Origin: Carallia brachiata
Lineage: Eukaryota; Streptophyta; Magnoliopsida; Malpighiales; Rhizophoraceae
NCBI GenBank assembly: GCA_021464245.1
Contig: JADCRB010000001.1
Coordinates: 5,505,456 to 5,569,455, forward strand
Length of the DNA: 64,000 nucleotides
Reading direction: 5' to 3'
Part shown: in pieces, positions 1 through 12,779 of the stretch
How positions within the stretch are numbered: the stretch's first letter is position 1
How the letters are laid out: each line of letters begins with the position of its first letter
Position numbers and translations under genes: made by a program
The notes under the pieces: generated by a model
Database searches by the model: none
What the model was told of the DNA's origin: nothing
The model's input: the letters and a program-made list of their open reading frames with translations, nothing else

Positions 1-319
1 AACTAGGTTTTTATGATTACATGGGGACTATATTTTTAATTGGACCAATTAGTGTTGAAGACTAGGGTTGTATGTTAACAATCAAGATATTAGTAAACTG
101 TTGGGGTTTGTAGTCTTAGATTGTTTTATGAAGCTAATTAGGGTTTTTATCATATAATATTGGGATTTTATGTCTATGCTTGCTTTAATTAATGATGTGA
201 TTTGAGTTGTATTCAAGTAATTAGTACTGTAAATAATTAGTTAATTTAGTAGAAAAAGTGGTGCATTATGTCTATAAGTTGTTTTTATATGCATCTAACA
301 AGTTGTAATTCTAACAATT

Positions 320-2870
320 GCTATGATTAGTGTGCTAATCAATAATAACAAGGTTGATCTATCTAATTTTCTTTCATTTATGCAATGTAATAAGATAGAG
401 AAATTGGTCAGTTTGAGAGTATTCCATGGTGAGAAGTTTGTTGAGAAACAAAAATTCAAGTATAAGGGAGGAAGTAGTGAGATTGTTGACAATATTGATA
501 TAGACAAATTGTTAGACATAGAGGTAAAGTTAATTGTTAAAAAGATTATTAAGTATTATAATGTACGTAGTATTTACTTTAGGATCCCTTAGAGTAGACT
601 GTTATTTAAGGACTCCTTAGTCTTCATGGAGAGTAATGATACTGTTATCTATATGTCAAAAATCTTATCAAAATATGAGATTATAAATTTGTATTTGAAG
701 CATTTAATAGATGAGCCTGTGTTTTTTACCACATGCTACTACCTTCAACTAAGATGTTGGATATATTGGGGATGTGTTGAACATATTGGGATTTATCCTG
801 AAAAGCATGGCTATGTGCATGCTGCTTATGTGGATCTAGGTGACTAGAATGGGGAGGATACAAGACAGAATTCCCATGAACCAAATCACAATACACAAGT
901 GGGTGAAGAGCCAAGTATTGTTAATGAAATACAAAATGTGGCACCCATTGCTGAAGAGTCCAAAGAGCAACATGTATTTGCGGCAGATATGAAAAACAAA
1001 GTCTATAACACAATTGCCAATGATGTCTATGAGGGTACACCAACTCATGAATAGAAAGATGATCTACAAACAAATGACAACAGAGATGTTCCACAAAGCA
1101 ATGAAAACACTTATTCAAGTGCTAATGAGGAAAAAGAGGAAGCAAAAAGGATTAAAGTTATGGATTGTTTGTCTTACTATAGGGATAAAGAATTGAAGGT
1201 AGTGAGAAAAAAAGTCAAAGCTGAATACTGGAGTAAGAGTGCATACTAGAGATGGAATCATGAAAAAGATACCCAAAATGATATACAACAAGATGATTTG
1301 GTTAATGGAGAAGAGGATGTGCATATTCCTCATGTGGAAAGTGACTACCTATCTTCTGATGATCCTAATAGTTATAAAGACAGTGAGGGTAGTGGCAGCG
1401 AAGAGGAAGCTATAGTAAGAAGGAAAAGTAGCTATATATATATATATATATGATCCGAGATGTAAGTGTCTTACTTGGGATTTGGTCAACTTGATATCAA
1501 GTTGAAGGATATGAAAAAAATGATGAAACAGGAATGTAAACATTATATAACAATAAGATCTACAAGATTGTTAGGAAGAAGATACCAAGAGCAACTACTA
1601 GGGCATATATAGAGCAATTTTCTAAGCTATGGGACTACAAAAAAGTGCAACTACTCAGCAATCCTAGAAGCACATGCGACATAGATGTGCAGCCAAGAAA
1701 AGTGGGTGGTCCTGCCATTTTTAGGAGGTTTTACTTGTCTTAATGCCTGCAAACACAGTTAAATGTCTGCGTGTAGAAAGGTGTTTCCTCCAGGGAGAAA
1801 CAAAGGGCCAACTTCTGAGTGCGGTGGGGAACAATACAAATAATCAAATGTTCCCCATCGCATGGGTAGCTATAGAGCATGAGAGGGAAGATTAATAGAG
1901 ATAGTTTTTGAATTACTAAAGAATGACTTGCATCTAAAGTCTGGTTCAACTTACACTGTAATTTCAAACAAATAGAAGGTTAGATTATGTGAGATAGTTT
2001 GCATACACTTATGCAATTTCTTTATTGTTTTCAAAATAATAAAATTTTCACTCTTTGTTGCGATCGTATATTACAGAGTTTAGTAAAGGTTGTGAATGAG
2101 GTACTACTTGAGGCTGAGCATAGACAGTTTGCCTTTCATGTCTTCATGAATTGGCAAAAAAGATGGAGGTTTCGATTTAAGGTACCAATTTTAGAAATGT
2201 GCCAACTCCTCTTATGTACAAAACTTGGAGATTCAATTGAATAAGCTTGACAACATTGCACTTGGTTGTGTGGCTGATTTGGCGCATAAGTATCTTATAG
2301 AGACTTTCAGCAGATCTTTTATAAGTTGCAAAGCATTATGTGATGCAGTATACAATAACATGTGTGAGACATTTAATGAGTGGATTTTGGAAGCTAGGCA
2401 CAAACATATAATTAGTATGTTAGAGGAAATGAGGTTGAAGGTAATGCAAAGGTATGTGATACAGAGGGATAGTATTAAAAAGCGGGTGGGAAGATGGATA
2501 TGAAGTTGTTGAAGATGATAACGAACACACTATAATGCCTTGCCAACACGAAGTTTGCTGTATATATAATGCCCAAAAACCATTGGAGAAAGAGATTCAC
2601 TCAGTGTATCACAAAGACATAATCTTTGTGGATTACCATGAATCTCTGCAATCAGTGAGGGGGCAACCGTTTTGGCCTAGGTCAAACAAGAAAAAGCTAC
2701 TACCTCTAAAAATCTAGAAGATGCTAGGCAGGCCGAGGAAAACAATGAGAAAAGACAAAGATACACCGAAAAAAATTCTTACAAGGCGACTATCAAGAAA
2801 GGGTCGAGTTCAAAACTTGTATCACCGTTCTATAATAAGTGTATTTCTAAATATGATAACAGTATAGGTT
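320..2870 (+). pseudogene. MuDR-type (MULE) transposase, decayed
   Basis: Relics of a Mutator-like transposase lie in order in all three forward frames. At 323-590 there is an N-terminal block. An acidic region follows (about 850-1400). Around 1770-1890 a frame reads CFLQGETKGQLLSAVGNN followed by MFPIAWVAIEHE, matching the first part of the MULE DDE catalytic core. At about 2090-2190 comes a block with EAEHRQFAFHVF. At 2225-2500 the best-preserved piece reads NNMCETFNEWILEAR and IISMLEEMRLKVMQR, typical of the region before the SWIM zinc finger. Basic, Thr/Lys-rich coding continues to about 2870. Many stops and frameshifts separate the blocks, so no protein can be made. The family assignment rests on these motifs. 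The element's left end lies outside the window; a candidate right end is at about 3745. Confidence 0.85.
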
Positions 2871-3509
2871 GGTTTTAGGAACAATTCATATAACACTAAG
2901 TTTCTAATAGACATTTTAGTGAACAATTACAACACACGTATACTTCTAGATTGAAACATGGAATTTCATATGCTTTTCAAACAGCACAGCTCCTACACTT
3001 TAATGTAAAATCAAATTTTCATCAAATACTCCAATAAAAAATTGAACAAAGTAACTAAACATTTCTTTATATGTTGTTGTTTTTTCTTTTTATATCATAA
3101 TTGTACATGGCAGTTTGGGCATGACTAGGATCTTCAACCTACATTCTTATCTGCACAAGATGTTAACAAACGAGCCAATGCTCTGCAACTACAACGTAGG
3201 GCTTTGGTTCTCTTGCTGTTGAACAAAACACATGGACCTGAAGAATATATGGACCTGGCTATTATAGGGGGTTGGAGTTGGGAAGAGAGGTAGCAAGAAG
3301 GAGCGAATTCAAAGACTTGAGAGATTTGGGTTTGAAATTTTTGAATGTTAGGGTTGTAGTTTGTCTGCAAAGTTCGACAATATTAAAGAAAAGGTTTGCA
3401 CTTCTCTTTTTACAATTCTTTTACTTATTTTTTCTTTAATTAACTAACAAACTAACTGTGAAAAGTTAAAAACTCTTTTGTAAAATATAAAAAAAATAAT
3501 CTTAAAACA
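2871..3509. other. AT-rich stretch, no gene seen
   Basis: No coding pattern or RNA gene is visible. The stretch lies between the transposase remnant and a repeat end of the same type as at 58 kb, so it may be the 3' non-coding part of that MULE. Confidence 0.4.
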
Positions 3510-3745
3510 TATAATTCATGTTTCACATCATCACCAATGCTGACGTGTCATTAACAGGTGGCGAGATGCATATAACGTGTTACTCCGAAATCAGCCACAT
3601 AAGCTAACTTAATGGGAAAAGTAAATATAAGGTACAATTAATCTGAAAAAAATAACGTCTTGGGTGTGATTTAAGAAAAAAAACCTTTTGGGTAATAGTA
3701 ATAAATGCAAAAATATTTTCGATAAAATTGATCATTATGCCTATT
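3510..3745 (+). repeat. Long-TIR MULE end (right-end orientation)
   Basis: This segment resembles the right terminal inverted repeat of the element at 56695-58261. Both share a GACGTGTCAT / GCGAGATGCAT block, a CACAT-(A)GCTAA block, a region with AATTA-TCTGA, and finish in a near-identical end (AAAATTGATCATTATGC here, AAAATTAATTATTATGC there). It lies 0.9 kb downstream of the transposase remnant in the orientation expected for that element's 3' end. If the end is at 3744-3745, the 9 bp after it (ATTAAGAAC) would be the target-site duplication; the left copy is off-window. Confidence 0.55.
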
Positions 3746-6679
3746 AAGAACCATAAATGTGTATGTAATTTATGTGGCATTCATATATACAATTAAAAAA
3801 TCGAAAAACAAAAAAAAACACGTACATGTTTACGCGGCTTGACGTTAAACAAGAGGTATTCCCTTAGTTTTAATATAATTTTTCTGTCTGCTTCGTGGTG
3901 TTATTATGCATAGTATAATGATGGGCTTGACTCCGCACTACAGGGGGAACAGAGAACATATATTCTAATCTAGGGGGCCTTCAAAAATACCATCATTTTC
4001 ACGGGTTCCATCAACAATTGCTTCATGCATGCATGCCCACTTGATTTTATTTAAGCTTCAGGCACTTAGTATTTTATGTACGATGATTTGGTCATATTTG
4101 AACCACACATAATATTGAAGTTCAATTATCAGGAAAGTCTGAATGGGATAAGATGATTTTATGATTTACTTTCGTACCAAAAAAAAAAAAAACCTTAAAT
4201 AACATTACGAAAGATGTAATATGATAATAACAAAAAATGTGAATCGATTAAATTTCATTTGATCTCAAAAATAAATGAACTTGAATGCGAAAAAAAAAAT
4301 TTTTTTTGATGCCCTATTGTTGTTATTATGTTGCTCCTTATATTTTGCCATGTAATAATACTTTTCTTTTTAATTTCCTTGGAGACACGAAAAGATTTTT
4401 TATTAATAGTTTTTTTTTGAGCTTGACTGTGCAATTTAATCTTAATAGTAATATATTAATTATACAATTATCCAACAATATTTAACAGTTTATTTATTTA
4501 TTTTTTAAATTTCAATCATCTAATAGCCTGTATTACTTTGTTATTATTTTATTGCTACCTAAATATTACTACTTAATATTTTTTTTAATATGGCTAGCTA
4601 TAAATTAAAGTATATTTTGGGGATTTTTTTGGATCACTCAATGGAAATAAGTGAAATCTCAACATTTATGTTTTCTATGTGTTTGAATTATTTATTAAAA
4701 AGCCATACCACGTAAAACACACCTATCTCAACTATGATCCTTTAACTTTTCCATATTTATTTATTCAAATTATTTTAGTGTTTATTTCTCTTTCATGGAA
4801 TTAGAACCCCCCACGAGTGAGTGGCCATTATACTCACCTAGATTCAAATTAACTTTCAAGAGATAAATTCTTAGACTTTTGAATACACAGGGCTATTGAG
4901 TATAGTGCACTAGTGCTAGCTTACTTGTCCACGTTTCACACAAAAGTATTAATATACTAACATTATTTTTTTGTAAAAGTATTGAAATATCTGAACATAT
5001 AAACATAATATTTCTAATAAAAACTTAAAAGATATTTTATGATGTAAAATTCAAGTGCACGTATGTATGATGAAGATTAACCAATATCTATTTTTCATTT
5101 CATAATTAAGTGTATAGTATGGATAATTTTTTTTAACATATGTACAAGCAAAAATACAAAATAAATTAAAGAATAAGAGAAATCAAAGCTTAATGTTATT
5201 GCTAAGACAAATATATTAAAAAAAATGCTAATAAAAAATTTACACAATATGCCTACCTCCAACTACGATTGACTGAGCCGGCCACATGCATAATATTCTT
5301 GCAATATTTGTTTGAGTTGCACTATATATATATTGAAAACCAGTTGCACTAATAAAAACACATAGATTATTTTCCTAACTGTTAGAGCAAGAAAATAAAA
5401 AAATAATATGACCACTATGTAAATTTATGATGTTTATCAAACAAATAAAATCAACTAAAGTAAAAAATAATTGATCTTATGCATATTGTGGAACATCATT
5501 TACGCCAGTACATACTATGAAAACATCTTCAATCAACACAAGTATGTTCCAATGGCTTTGTATGTAGAGGATGTAGTCAGTGAGCACAGTCTATATGCAG
5601 ATCAAAATCACACTTTTTTGCAAGCATCACAACATACAGTCTAGTGCTCTTATAAAATGCTAAGGAGGAACCTATAAGGGTGTTATAATGATTGTGGGTT
5701 TAAAAAACTTATTATGAATTATTAAACCACAATAACTAGTACATGTCTTATCTTCTAGTCTATTGTTACAGTTTCATTTATACATTTAAAGACCCTTATT
5801 ATCAAAAAAATGAAGGAACATTAGTTTATTATATATGCTTATTATTAAAAAAAGGGAACAAATATCTTATAATAACCTAAGGTCATGACTCATTGAATGA
5901 ATTGAGAGTTGGTGTTTTTACTTTTATGTCCCATAACAATTATTAGAAGTTCAGAGTTAAAAAATGAAGCAAAAATACTAAAACAGTGTGATACTTGATA
6001 CACATAAATCGTGGCTAAGAAAAACTCAAACCAAAAAGAAAAAAGAATATAAATTTGGTCTGTCTTTTAGATTGTTATGCTGTTGAGGGCAGAGTTATCC
6101 ATAATTTGTTCACATGTAAAAAACCAAAATGTAAACTGTGATGACCCGTATGTTTTAAAATTGAAGAAAAAAAGTTTTTTTTATTATTTCTTTCTTTAAA
6201 AACTACCTTTAACAGTTGAGGGACAAGTTAAAATATTAAAAACCTTCAAACCAACGAGATCCATCATAAAGATAAGGAAACTTCACCAATATTTTGGATA
6301 ATATCATTCATGAGTCTGGTTTGATGCACTTGTCAATTTGCGATAAACTTAGCAGTTAAGTTTAGTGATACTTTTTTTTTATTACATAAAGTAAATGTTT
6401 TGTTCGAATAAGGTGTTATAAAAAAGTGGAACTTCTCTTTTGGAACTTATATCTTATCTAACAAATGTAACAAATAGAAGGAATAACAATTAATGATATG
6501 GCATTTTAGCTTATCAAATGAATTCAATGATACCTTTATATGTCTTAAACCATCTGCAAACATGTCATTTTGGACATATGGGAAAAGTTTATAATTTTTG
6601 TAGTATAAGCTTTAGAAAAAAAATCTCCGTAAATATTTTAGAAATTGAATACTCTTTAAAACTATCTAACCTAATATGG
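3746..6679. other. Intergenic AT-rich DNA
   Basis: About 2.9 kb with homopolymer runs and scattered short ORFs but no recognisable protein, RNA gene or repeat boundary. Confidence 0.5.
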
Positions 6680-7102
6680 TGAGGAACCCACCAAAGAGAC
6701 ACGTGACTTGGTTGGCAACGTCGAGGTCCCATTGAGTGAGGTGTAGCGTATGAGCAATTGAAAACAACTACATGGCTAAGGGCTGAAGGTAAACTCTGAC
6801 GTTAGCACTTTGATGATCAAGTCAGTGCTTGAGCAGCGAAACGATTGCTAATGAGAGTGTGTTGGTCAGCACGTACATTAACTATCATGGCACAGACTTG
6901 TCCTATTTATATGCCATCCACATGTCTAAGGTAGTAGAATCTTAAAATGCTATGTGAAGGGCTCCATAGGTTGGGTATACGTCTGTGCCGTATAGGTATG
7001 AGTTTGAGGTAGGACCGGGCTGCAATAAGTAGTGAGCCATTCTTTTGGGCCTACCTTAGGGGTAGGTTGGGCGCAGTATGAGGGCCCCTCATATTGGCTT
7101 CA
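6680..7102 (-). repeat. 3' LTR of the outer gag-protease element
   Basis: Homologous to 18564-19005 over its whole length, with shared blocks such as AGGTCCCATTGAGTGAG / AGGTCCCATCGAGTGAA, TTATATGCCA and CTCATATTGGCTT. The many transitions and small indels mark an old pair. On the minus strand it begins TGAAGCC, preceded by a purine-rich stretch (7103-7135) that can serve as polypurine tract. Confidence 0.65.
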
Positions 7103-7799
7103 GGACAATTTTTCACTTTTTTCCTCATAAGATTCAAGCAATCGTTTGGACCTTAAAAGAGCAATTAAGGCTTAATTCTAAAAAGTTATTTTTTGAGTGG
7201 CATACTCTTTGGTCAGTCAAATCTTTAACACTTGTGTTGGGAAGCATGCTAGTTTATTTAAATCAGTGCTCAACTTTTTCTCATTTTTATCATCGTTTTT
7301 CTTTTATGTCTCAAGTGAATTTTATATGATTTTTTATAAAACAAATTACGGTCAGTTGACATGTTAAACCTTTTTATAATGGTAAAGTTTGTAATACAAA
7401 GTCATCGGCGCCATGCGTGTCTTTTGTAAAGATGCAACAGATGCTCCCAACAAATTAAGAGGTAGTTATACTCCTTAAGCATATAAGAGTGTGTTGGACT
7501 CCTCATCATGGTCGAACAATGTTGGCGAGAACTTTGTGGAGGCAAGAGTTCAGTTCCACTTACCGGAGTCATTTAAATTTTTGGGGCAACTATGGGTTAG
7601 CTTTAGGTTAAATCATTCCAAATAGACGGTGTGTGTTATTTGTGATACTTCTTCGCAATGTTCATGTTGGCTTGCAGCCTAGGGGCTGGTAAAGGTTTTG
7701 TTGGTGTCCTTTCTTACTCATAGTAGCCATTGCGATTATTTTGACATTAAGGGAAAGTAGTGGAAGGGTATTTCAACTATAAACTGATAAGATGAGTGC
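7103..7799 (-). other. Non-coding 3' internal part of the outer element
   Basis: Lies between the protease remnant and the 3' LTR. No reverse transcriptase, RNase H or integrase motif was seen on either strand. The forward ORF at 7078-7329 has no recognisable content. Confidence 0.45.
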
Positions 7800-8390
7800 T
7801 TATGAGAAAAGCTTGTCTTTATTGGATTGTCTGTTCTTTTAACTGCCAGGGGTGGCATATACATAAGGTGTCTCTTTCGCTTTCTACTGTAGAATGAGTG
7901 ATTTTCCCTTTGTGGACTTTATAATACTTTGTGATGGAAGAGAATGTTGAAAACATCAGTGCTCTCAGCTTTGGTTGGTTGTAATTTCTAGTAAGGAATT
8001 TTACTTCAAGATACTTAATGAATAAGATGGTTTTAGAGCTCATAAGTTTTGCTTTTCCAAGATTATGTTGTGAGACAGAGGTAGGTTTACCGTACCAATT
8101 TTAGCACGACAATCAAAACTCACAAGGACTAGCATATAGATGCAAATTGCTCAATTGTTCCCTTCTATATGCTAAATTCACCTGTGAAACTATAGAGAGG
8201 ATAGTCAGCTGGCTATTAGTATTACTTTGCAAACTTCATTTTTAGGAATGCATCGATGAATAAGATATTAGCCAAGCTTGATGTTGAAGTAATTGATTGC
8301 TGCTATGACGACTACGATTATGTGGGAACTCAATATTGTCAAGATCGTCATCCGTGAATGCGATGAGGGTTGTTTTTCTAATGCAAAAAG
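7800..8390 (-). pseudogene. Retroviral-type aspartic protease remnant
   Basis: On the minus strand at about 8370-8322 a frame reads FTDDDLDNIEFPHN, the conserved lead-in to the TAT-type Ty3/gypsy protease. The following sequence preserves traces of the active-site region (ILF-DAF context near 8260) in shifting frames. At about 8070-7980 the minus strand keeps HNIIL and YLEVKFLT, corresponding to the NAI(L/I)GRP and LKVKFPT motifs. Stops and frameshifts are numerous and the active-site triad is not readable in one frame. It follows the gag remnant on the same strand in the normal gag-protease order. Confidence 0.6.
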
Positions 8391-8679
8391 TTTGTTTTTT
8401 TTTATATAATCAAAATTTTTCGAGCATATGATTTATTGGTTGTTACATTCTCCCCTTTTGTGTTCTTCCCATAATAGTGTGGATATTACCTTAGATTGGT
8501 TTTGGGACCTTAGATTGTTTTTGGGTAGTCAGTGACATCAACCTTATGCTTCTTATCCAACTGCCTAATGGGGAACCTCCATCGAAAAAATGTCTTATTT
8601 CATTTCTTTCATTGATGGTTAGTGGCATGCTTGTCATTGCGATGTCCATTTTGGATGTATTAACCAATGTACTCGATCT

Positions 8680-9520
8680 CATCCTTTAATTTTTCGCACA
8701 CATTCTGGCGTGTACCTGTGGTTTCGATGAAACTCAAAGTATATTGTCAATTCAGGTTTATTTTTGCTGGGTGTTTTAGTAACCCTTGTCTTTACACTTC
8801 CATTAGAATCTAAGTGCGTAAAGTAGTGAGAGAGGTATAGTTGTAATATATGTGTGTGTTAGGGCTAAGGCTTCGCTATCCTCATTGGTAAACACTTGTT
8901 AGCAAATCCTTTTGTTTGTTGTCGTTTTGTTGCTTGGATGGCAAAGAATCCTTGTTAGGTTGCATGTTTCTCAACTGTCTTTTAACATTACATGTTTTTT
9001 CCACATTAATGAACTTTTTCACTCTACTCATTATGTTAGCTAAGTCTATCGGGGTTTTCAATCAAGGGATTGCGAGAAGGGGGAATCAAAGAGGTTGCCT
9101 AAGAAGATGGCAAGAGACATGTATGTATTCAATTTTTCAATATGTAATCTTTCTTGAATCCAGTCACGAATTCTTTATCTTTGCCTCATCAGATTGTTAT
9201 GGGGGGTAGTAGGGATTTTTCTTTTTGGCCTATTAATGACAAATCAAAAAACGAAGAGGCTTTTTAGTTCACTCAACTCATCATAAAATATGGAGAAAAT
9301 GTAGAGTATCATTGTTGAACTACATCTTTCAAAGTGGCAATAAATGTCTTATAGATGGTGGCCTCTAAGGAATAGTGAGGGACGTCGAAGTTAGAACTTG
9401 TTCCAGTGGTTGTTATGGTCTTTGTACTGTCGTACAAGTCATGATTTGGGAGTTTAAATTTCTCTAAGCAAGTGCCTCCTATATTTCGAGGAAAAGTTGG
9501 GAGGTTATGCCTTTTACTTT
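8680..9520 (-). pseudogene. Ty3/gypsy gag remnant
   Basis: Minus-strand reading gives, in order, EKFKLPNHDLYD (about 9470-9430), ATIYKTFIATLKDVVQQ followed by YSTFSPYF (about 9360-9280; the family has CRTFPATLKG-A-QWYS at this point), GKDKEFVTGFKKDY (about 9190-9150) and, at about 8745-8690, a CCHC-like tail ending in VCEKLKDEIEYIG. These are diagnostic of the retrotransposon gag domain and its zinc-finger tail. Stop codons at conserved tryptophans and several frameshifts make it non-coding. It belongs to the old outer element and lies just inside the point where the 1.6-kb LTR element is inserted. Confidence 0.75.
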
Positions 9521-9928
9521 CTTATTTTTGAGTAATGCACTCTGCGCTTTTAGGGTCATTTTCTCTTCTCGCATCTATTTCAATTGAGCTAATAGGTGCT
9601 CATCATTTTGCTCTAGAGACACATAGTGTCACCGAGCCTCTTGAAGTTGCATCTCTTGATTTTATAAGAGGATCAAAAAGTGGCTTCTTTCTTATATCTT
9701 GTCATTTTGAGAGGCACTAGTAACCAAGGGCATGGGCATTAGTTATTGTCTTCAGGATAAGTCAATTTTTATCGAGTTCCTTCTCAATGACATTTTCTCT
9801 ATTAATTTCAAAAACTTATGAGGGAGTTAAGGACCACACTAATTATAAGCAGCCTGTAGGTTTGCTGCAGTGGGTATAGCATTTAATGTGTACCACACAA
9901 CATATATACTATTAAAGACAAACATAAA

Positions 9929-10304
9929 TGATGCAGTTGCAGTTGCTGATAGGGATTTCTTCTCCCCGAAGAAATTTCGAAAGTTTCGGTCCACGTAGGA
10001 TATGATTTGTTATTCAGTTATTAGATTCTATCTTATTTAGGACGTGTTAAGTACGTGTTTATTTTTCAGTTATTTCTGTAATTATCTGTTAGCAGTTATT
10101 TGTTTTCGTTTAGGATTTATCTATTGAGCTCCATAAATAGAGCTTGAACCTTTTGTTATTTTTCATACTTTATGCAATTGAATATTAATTACAGACAATT
10201 TTCTCTCTCGAGTGGATTCTCGTTTCTTTTCGGGTGGATTCCCGAGTGATTAGTTGTCGGGTGGATTCCTAACTTAGGTTGTTCTTCCTATTCGTCCTAC
10301 ATCA
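9929..10304 (+). repeat. 5' LTR of the chromovirus
   Basis: TG...CA, 376 bp. It contains a TATA-like CATAAATAGAGC at about 10132-10143, the likely promoter core. Confidence 0.93.
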
Positions 10305-10307
10305 GTT

Positions 10308-10319
10308 TGGTATCAGAGC
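10308..10319 (+). other. Primer-binding site, initiator-Met tRNA
   Basis: TGGTATCAGAGC, 3 nt after the 5' LTR; exact match to the usual plant iMet primer site. Confidence 0.9.
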
Positions 10320-11349
10320 AAAACCTCGATCTAAACCCGTTTCGATCCTAAATCACACACCAAATACGTTCCTAAACTTGTTTTCCATCATCCCTAACCT
10401 TGAAGATCACAAAAAAATCATAAAAATCACAAAAACAAATTCTGATTTCTGTCTCGCCGCTGCTTCGCCGGATCACCGCCGACCGCCGCCCACAGCCGTA
10501 CACACCGCCGCCTGTCACCGGCAACAGCTGAAACTCACTTCCCCAGGTTCCCCGTCGCCCGATCTGTCCACCACCGGTAACCACGCGCTGTTAGCCCACC
10601 GGGATTTTCCCGAACGGTAATCACTACCTTCCTCTTGCATCGCCGCTTGATCGCTGCCTTTTTCGTAGCCGTCGACGCTCAACCTGGTCAGAAAAGGTTC
10701 TCCGACGTCTGATCTTCCTGTTTCCGTCGTTATCACACTGATCAGAGTCCAGTACATTGTCGTTCGTCGTTCTTCTCGTGCGCGCCACTGTCGTAGACTG
10801 CCGTCCGTCCGCTTCAAGGCCTTGTTGACGCCGCCAGTGCTTTACCTGATCACAGCCGGACCTCCCTTCGGCCTTCCTGTGGTTCCCTGCCCTCGCCAGA
10901 ACCATTCTTCACCGTCCCTGGAGCTCACTGACGTCGCCGGAGCTTGCTGCCGTCGCCGAAATCTGCAGTCACCACCGCTGGAAGTTTCACCGGCCACTAT
11001 TCTTACACTTGGATAGAAGTTTTAAATTAAAGGTTGAGGTATTTTTTTCTCTTGTTGAAAATTTGATTAATTTTTAAGTCAGTTTAAAATTTTAGTAAAT
11101 TTGTGTTTGGTCCAAAAAAAAAAAATTTGCCTTCTATTTTATTATCCAATATTTACTGTTCCTTATACTGTCCACCTTTTCACTACCTCTAACTTTACCA
11201 TATTTTACTTTATTGCCCTTACCTTTGTTGTCCCGTGACATTATCATTCATTCACCATATTTTATTTTGAATGTGTGCATCATAGTAGTTTATAATTTTT
11301 ATTACTTTGTGCAATTAGTGTTGATCTCAGCATAATTCTTTCACAAAAC
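10320..11349 (+). other. Untranslated leader of the chromovirus, partly GC-rich
   Basis: About 1 kb between the primer site and gag. The part at about 10440-11010 is markedly GC- and CG-rich (repeated GCCG/CGCC) in an otherwise AT-rich window. It produces overlapping open frames on both strands that look like composition effects, not genes. Confidence 0.55.
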
Positions 11350-12770
11350 ATGGTTAATACCCGAGAAACAGCCAAATCTACTACCAAGCCCACTTCTGAA
11401 ATAAAATGAGCTTCGAGCTGAAGTTCGCGCTGCACAATCTGCCTATCAGTCCGTCATGAACAGCCTTAGAAACGACTTTGCTAATTTGTCCACCCAACTG
11501 AATGCCATTTTAAAACGTTTGGATAAACAACCAGTAGACGAATCTGTTGGACAGCCAATTGGGGCAACCCATGTTGAGGGTTCTGTCAATGCCCATTTTC
11601 CTACACCTCACCCGCAGGATCCTAGGAATTTAGTCACCCCAAGACTAACTGTTAGGTTTTCCCCCGATGGAAATCTACATGGACGTATTGATGAAGAGGA
11701 TTTTTATCACGATACATTTCTTACACATCATGTCACTAGGGGTACACGTAGGCATCCTAATTATGAATTGTATGATGATGTGCGTGATGATTTGCGTGAT
11801 GATGTGCATACTCGAGTTCACGATAGGTATCATAGGCCACAGCACATGCATGCACGTCCAGATCACAATGACATCACTAGGAAGATCAAGTTAGATGCTC
11901 CTAAATTTAATGATAAATTAAATGCTGAAGTGTTTCTTGACTGACTTGATAGTTTAGAGGATTATATTGAATGGTATGACATGAATGATTTTGAGCGTGT
12001 TTAATTTGCAAAGATGAAATTGGTAGGGTCAGCTAGAAAATTCAGGCAGAATGAGCTTCGTAGAGCTGAACGTTTAGGCGAGCCTCCTATCATCTTATGG
12101 GAAGTCATGAAAATGAAGCTAAAAACTAAGTATGTTCCCTCCTATCATAGGAGTCAACTCTATTCTCAGCTTCTAAATCTTAGGTGACTTCTAGCGTTAC
12201 TGCTTACATGTCTAAATTTGAAGAGCTTCTACTTAGATGTGAATTGTATGAAGATCCTTACCTCACTCTAAACCGTTTTGTTAATGGTCTCAAGCCTGAA
12301 ATCCAAAAGGAGATTCTCTTATTTGGTCCTGATTCTTTGGAAGAAGCTTATCACAAGGCTTTAGAGGTTGAGAAATACATCAAGACCTCTTCATTCACGC
12401 GCTCGTCCCCCTCTGTTGGAGTGCGTGCAACCAAAACCTCTTTTTCTTTTGGTTCCATTTCTCAAGTCAAACCTGTCAATCCTTCCGCTTCTTTGCACTC
12501 TACTCCTTCCACTTCTCGTCGATACGCTCTGCTCCTCGAATCTCGTGCGAGTAACACTTCCGTTGAGTGTTTCCGTTGCCATAAAAAGGGTCACATTGCC
12601 TCTTGTTGCCCCGATCGTGATCTCATTATAGATAAGGAGTCTGATGATCTCTTAGGGAGCGAAGATCAAGTTGTTGATCCCTTAGAGTACTCTGGTGAAG
12701 ATGATAAATTCAGTGAGGACTTTGTGGATGATGACCAGCATTGTGCTGTTGTTAGGTGTGTTTTTCTACT
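11350..12770 (+). pseudogene. gag of the chromovirus, broken
   Basis: An ATG at 11350 starts MVNTRETAKS, the usual chromovirus gag opening. The frame breaks by a one-base shift near 11405, and the same protein continues in the frame of 11456-11944. Stops at 11942 (at a conserved Trp position), about 12002 and 12182 interrupt it, and it then continues at 12184-12840. Recognisable parts are the capsid-like stretch with FEELLLRCELYEDPYLTLNRF and GLKPEIQKEI, and a CX2CX4HX4C zinc knuckle at 12568-12609 (CFRCHKKGHIASCC). The interruptions make it non-functional. The stops fit C-to-T or G-to-A changes, as expected in methylated repeats. Confidence 0.88.
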
Positions 12771-12779
12771 GTTGTGGAC

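Noticed and set aside
10279..11016. Open frames on both strands in the chromovirus leader
   Set aside because: They overlap each other in a CG-rich stretch, lack any known domain and lie before gag; composition effect.
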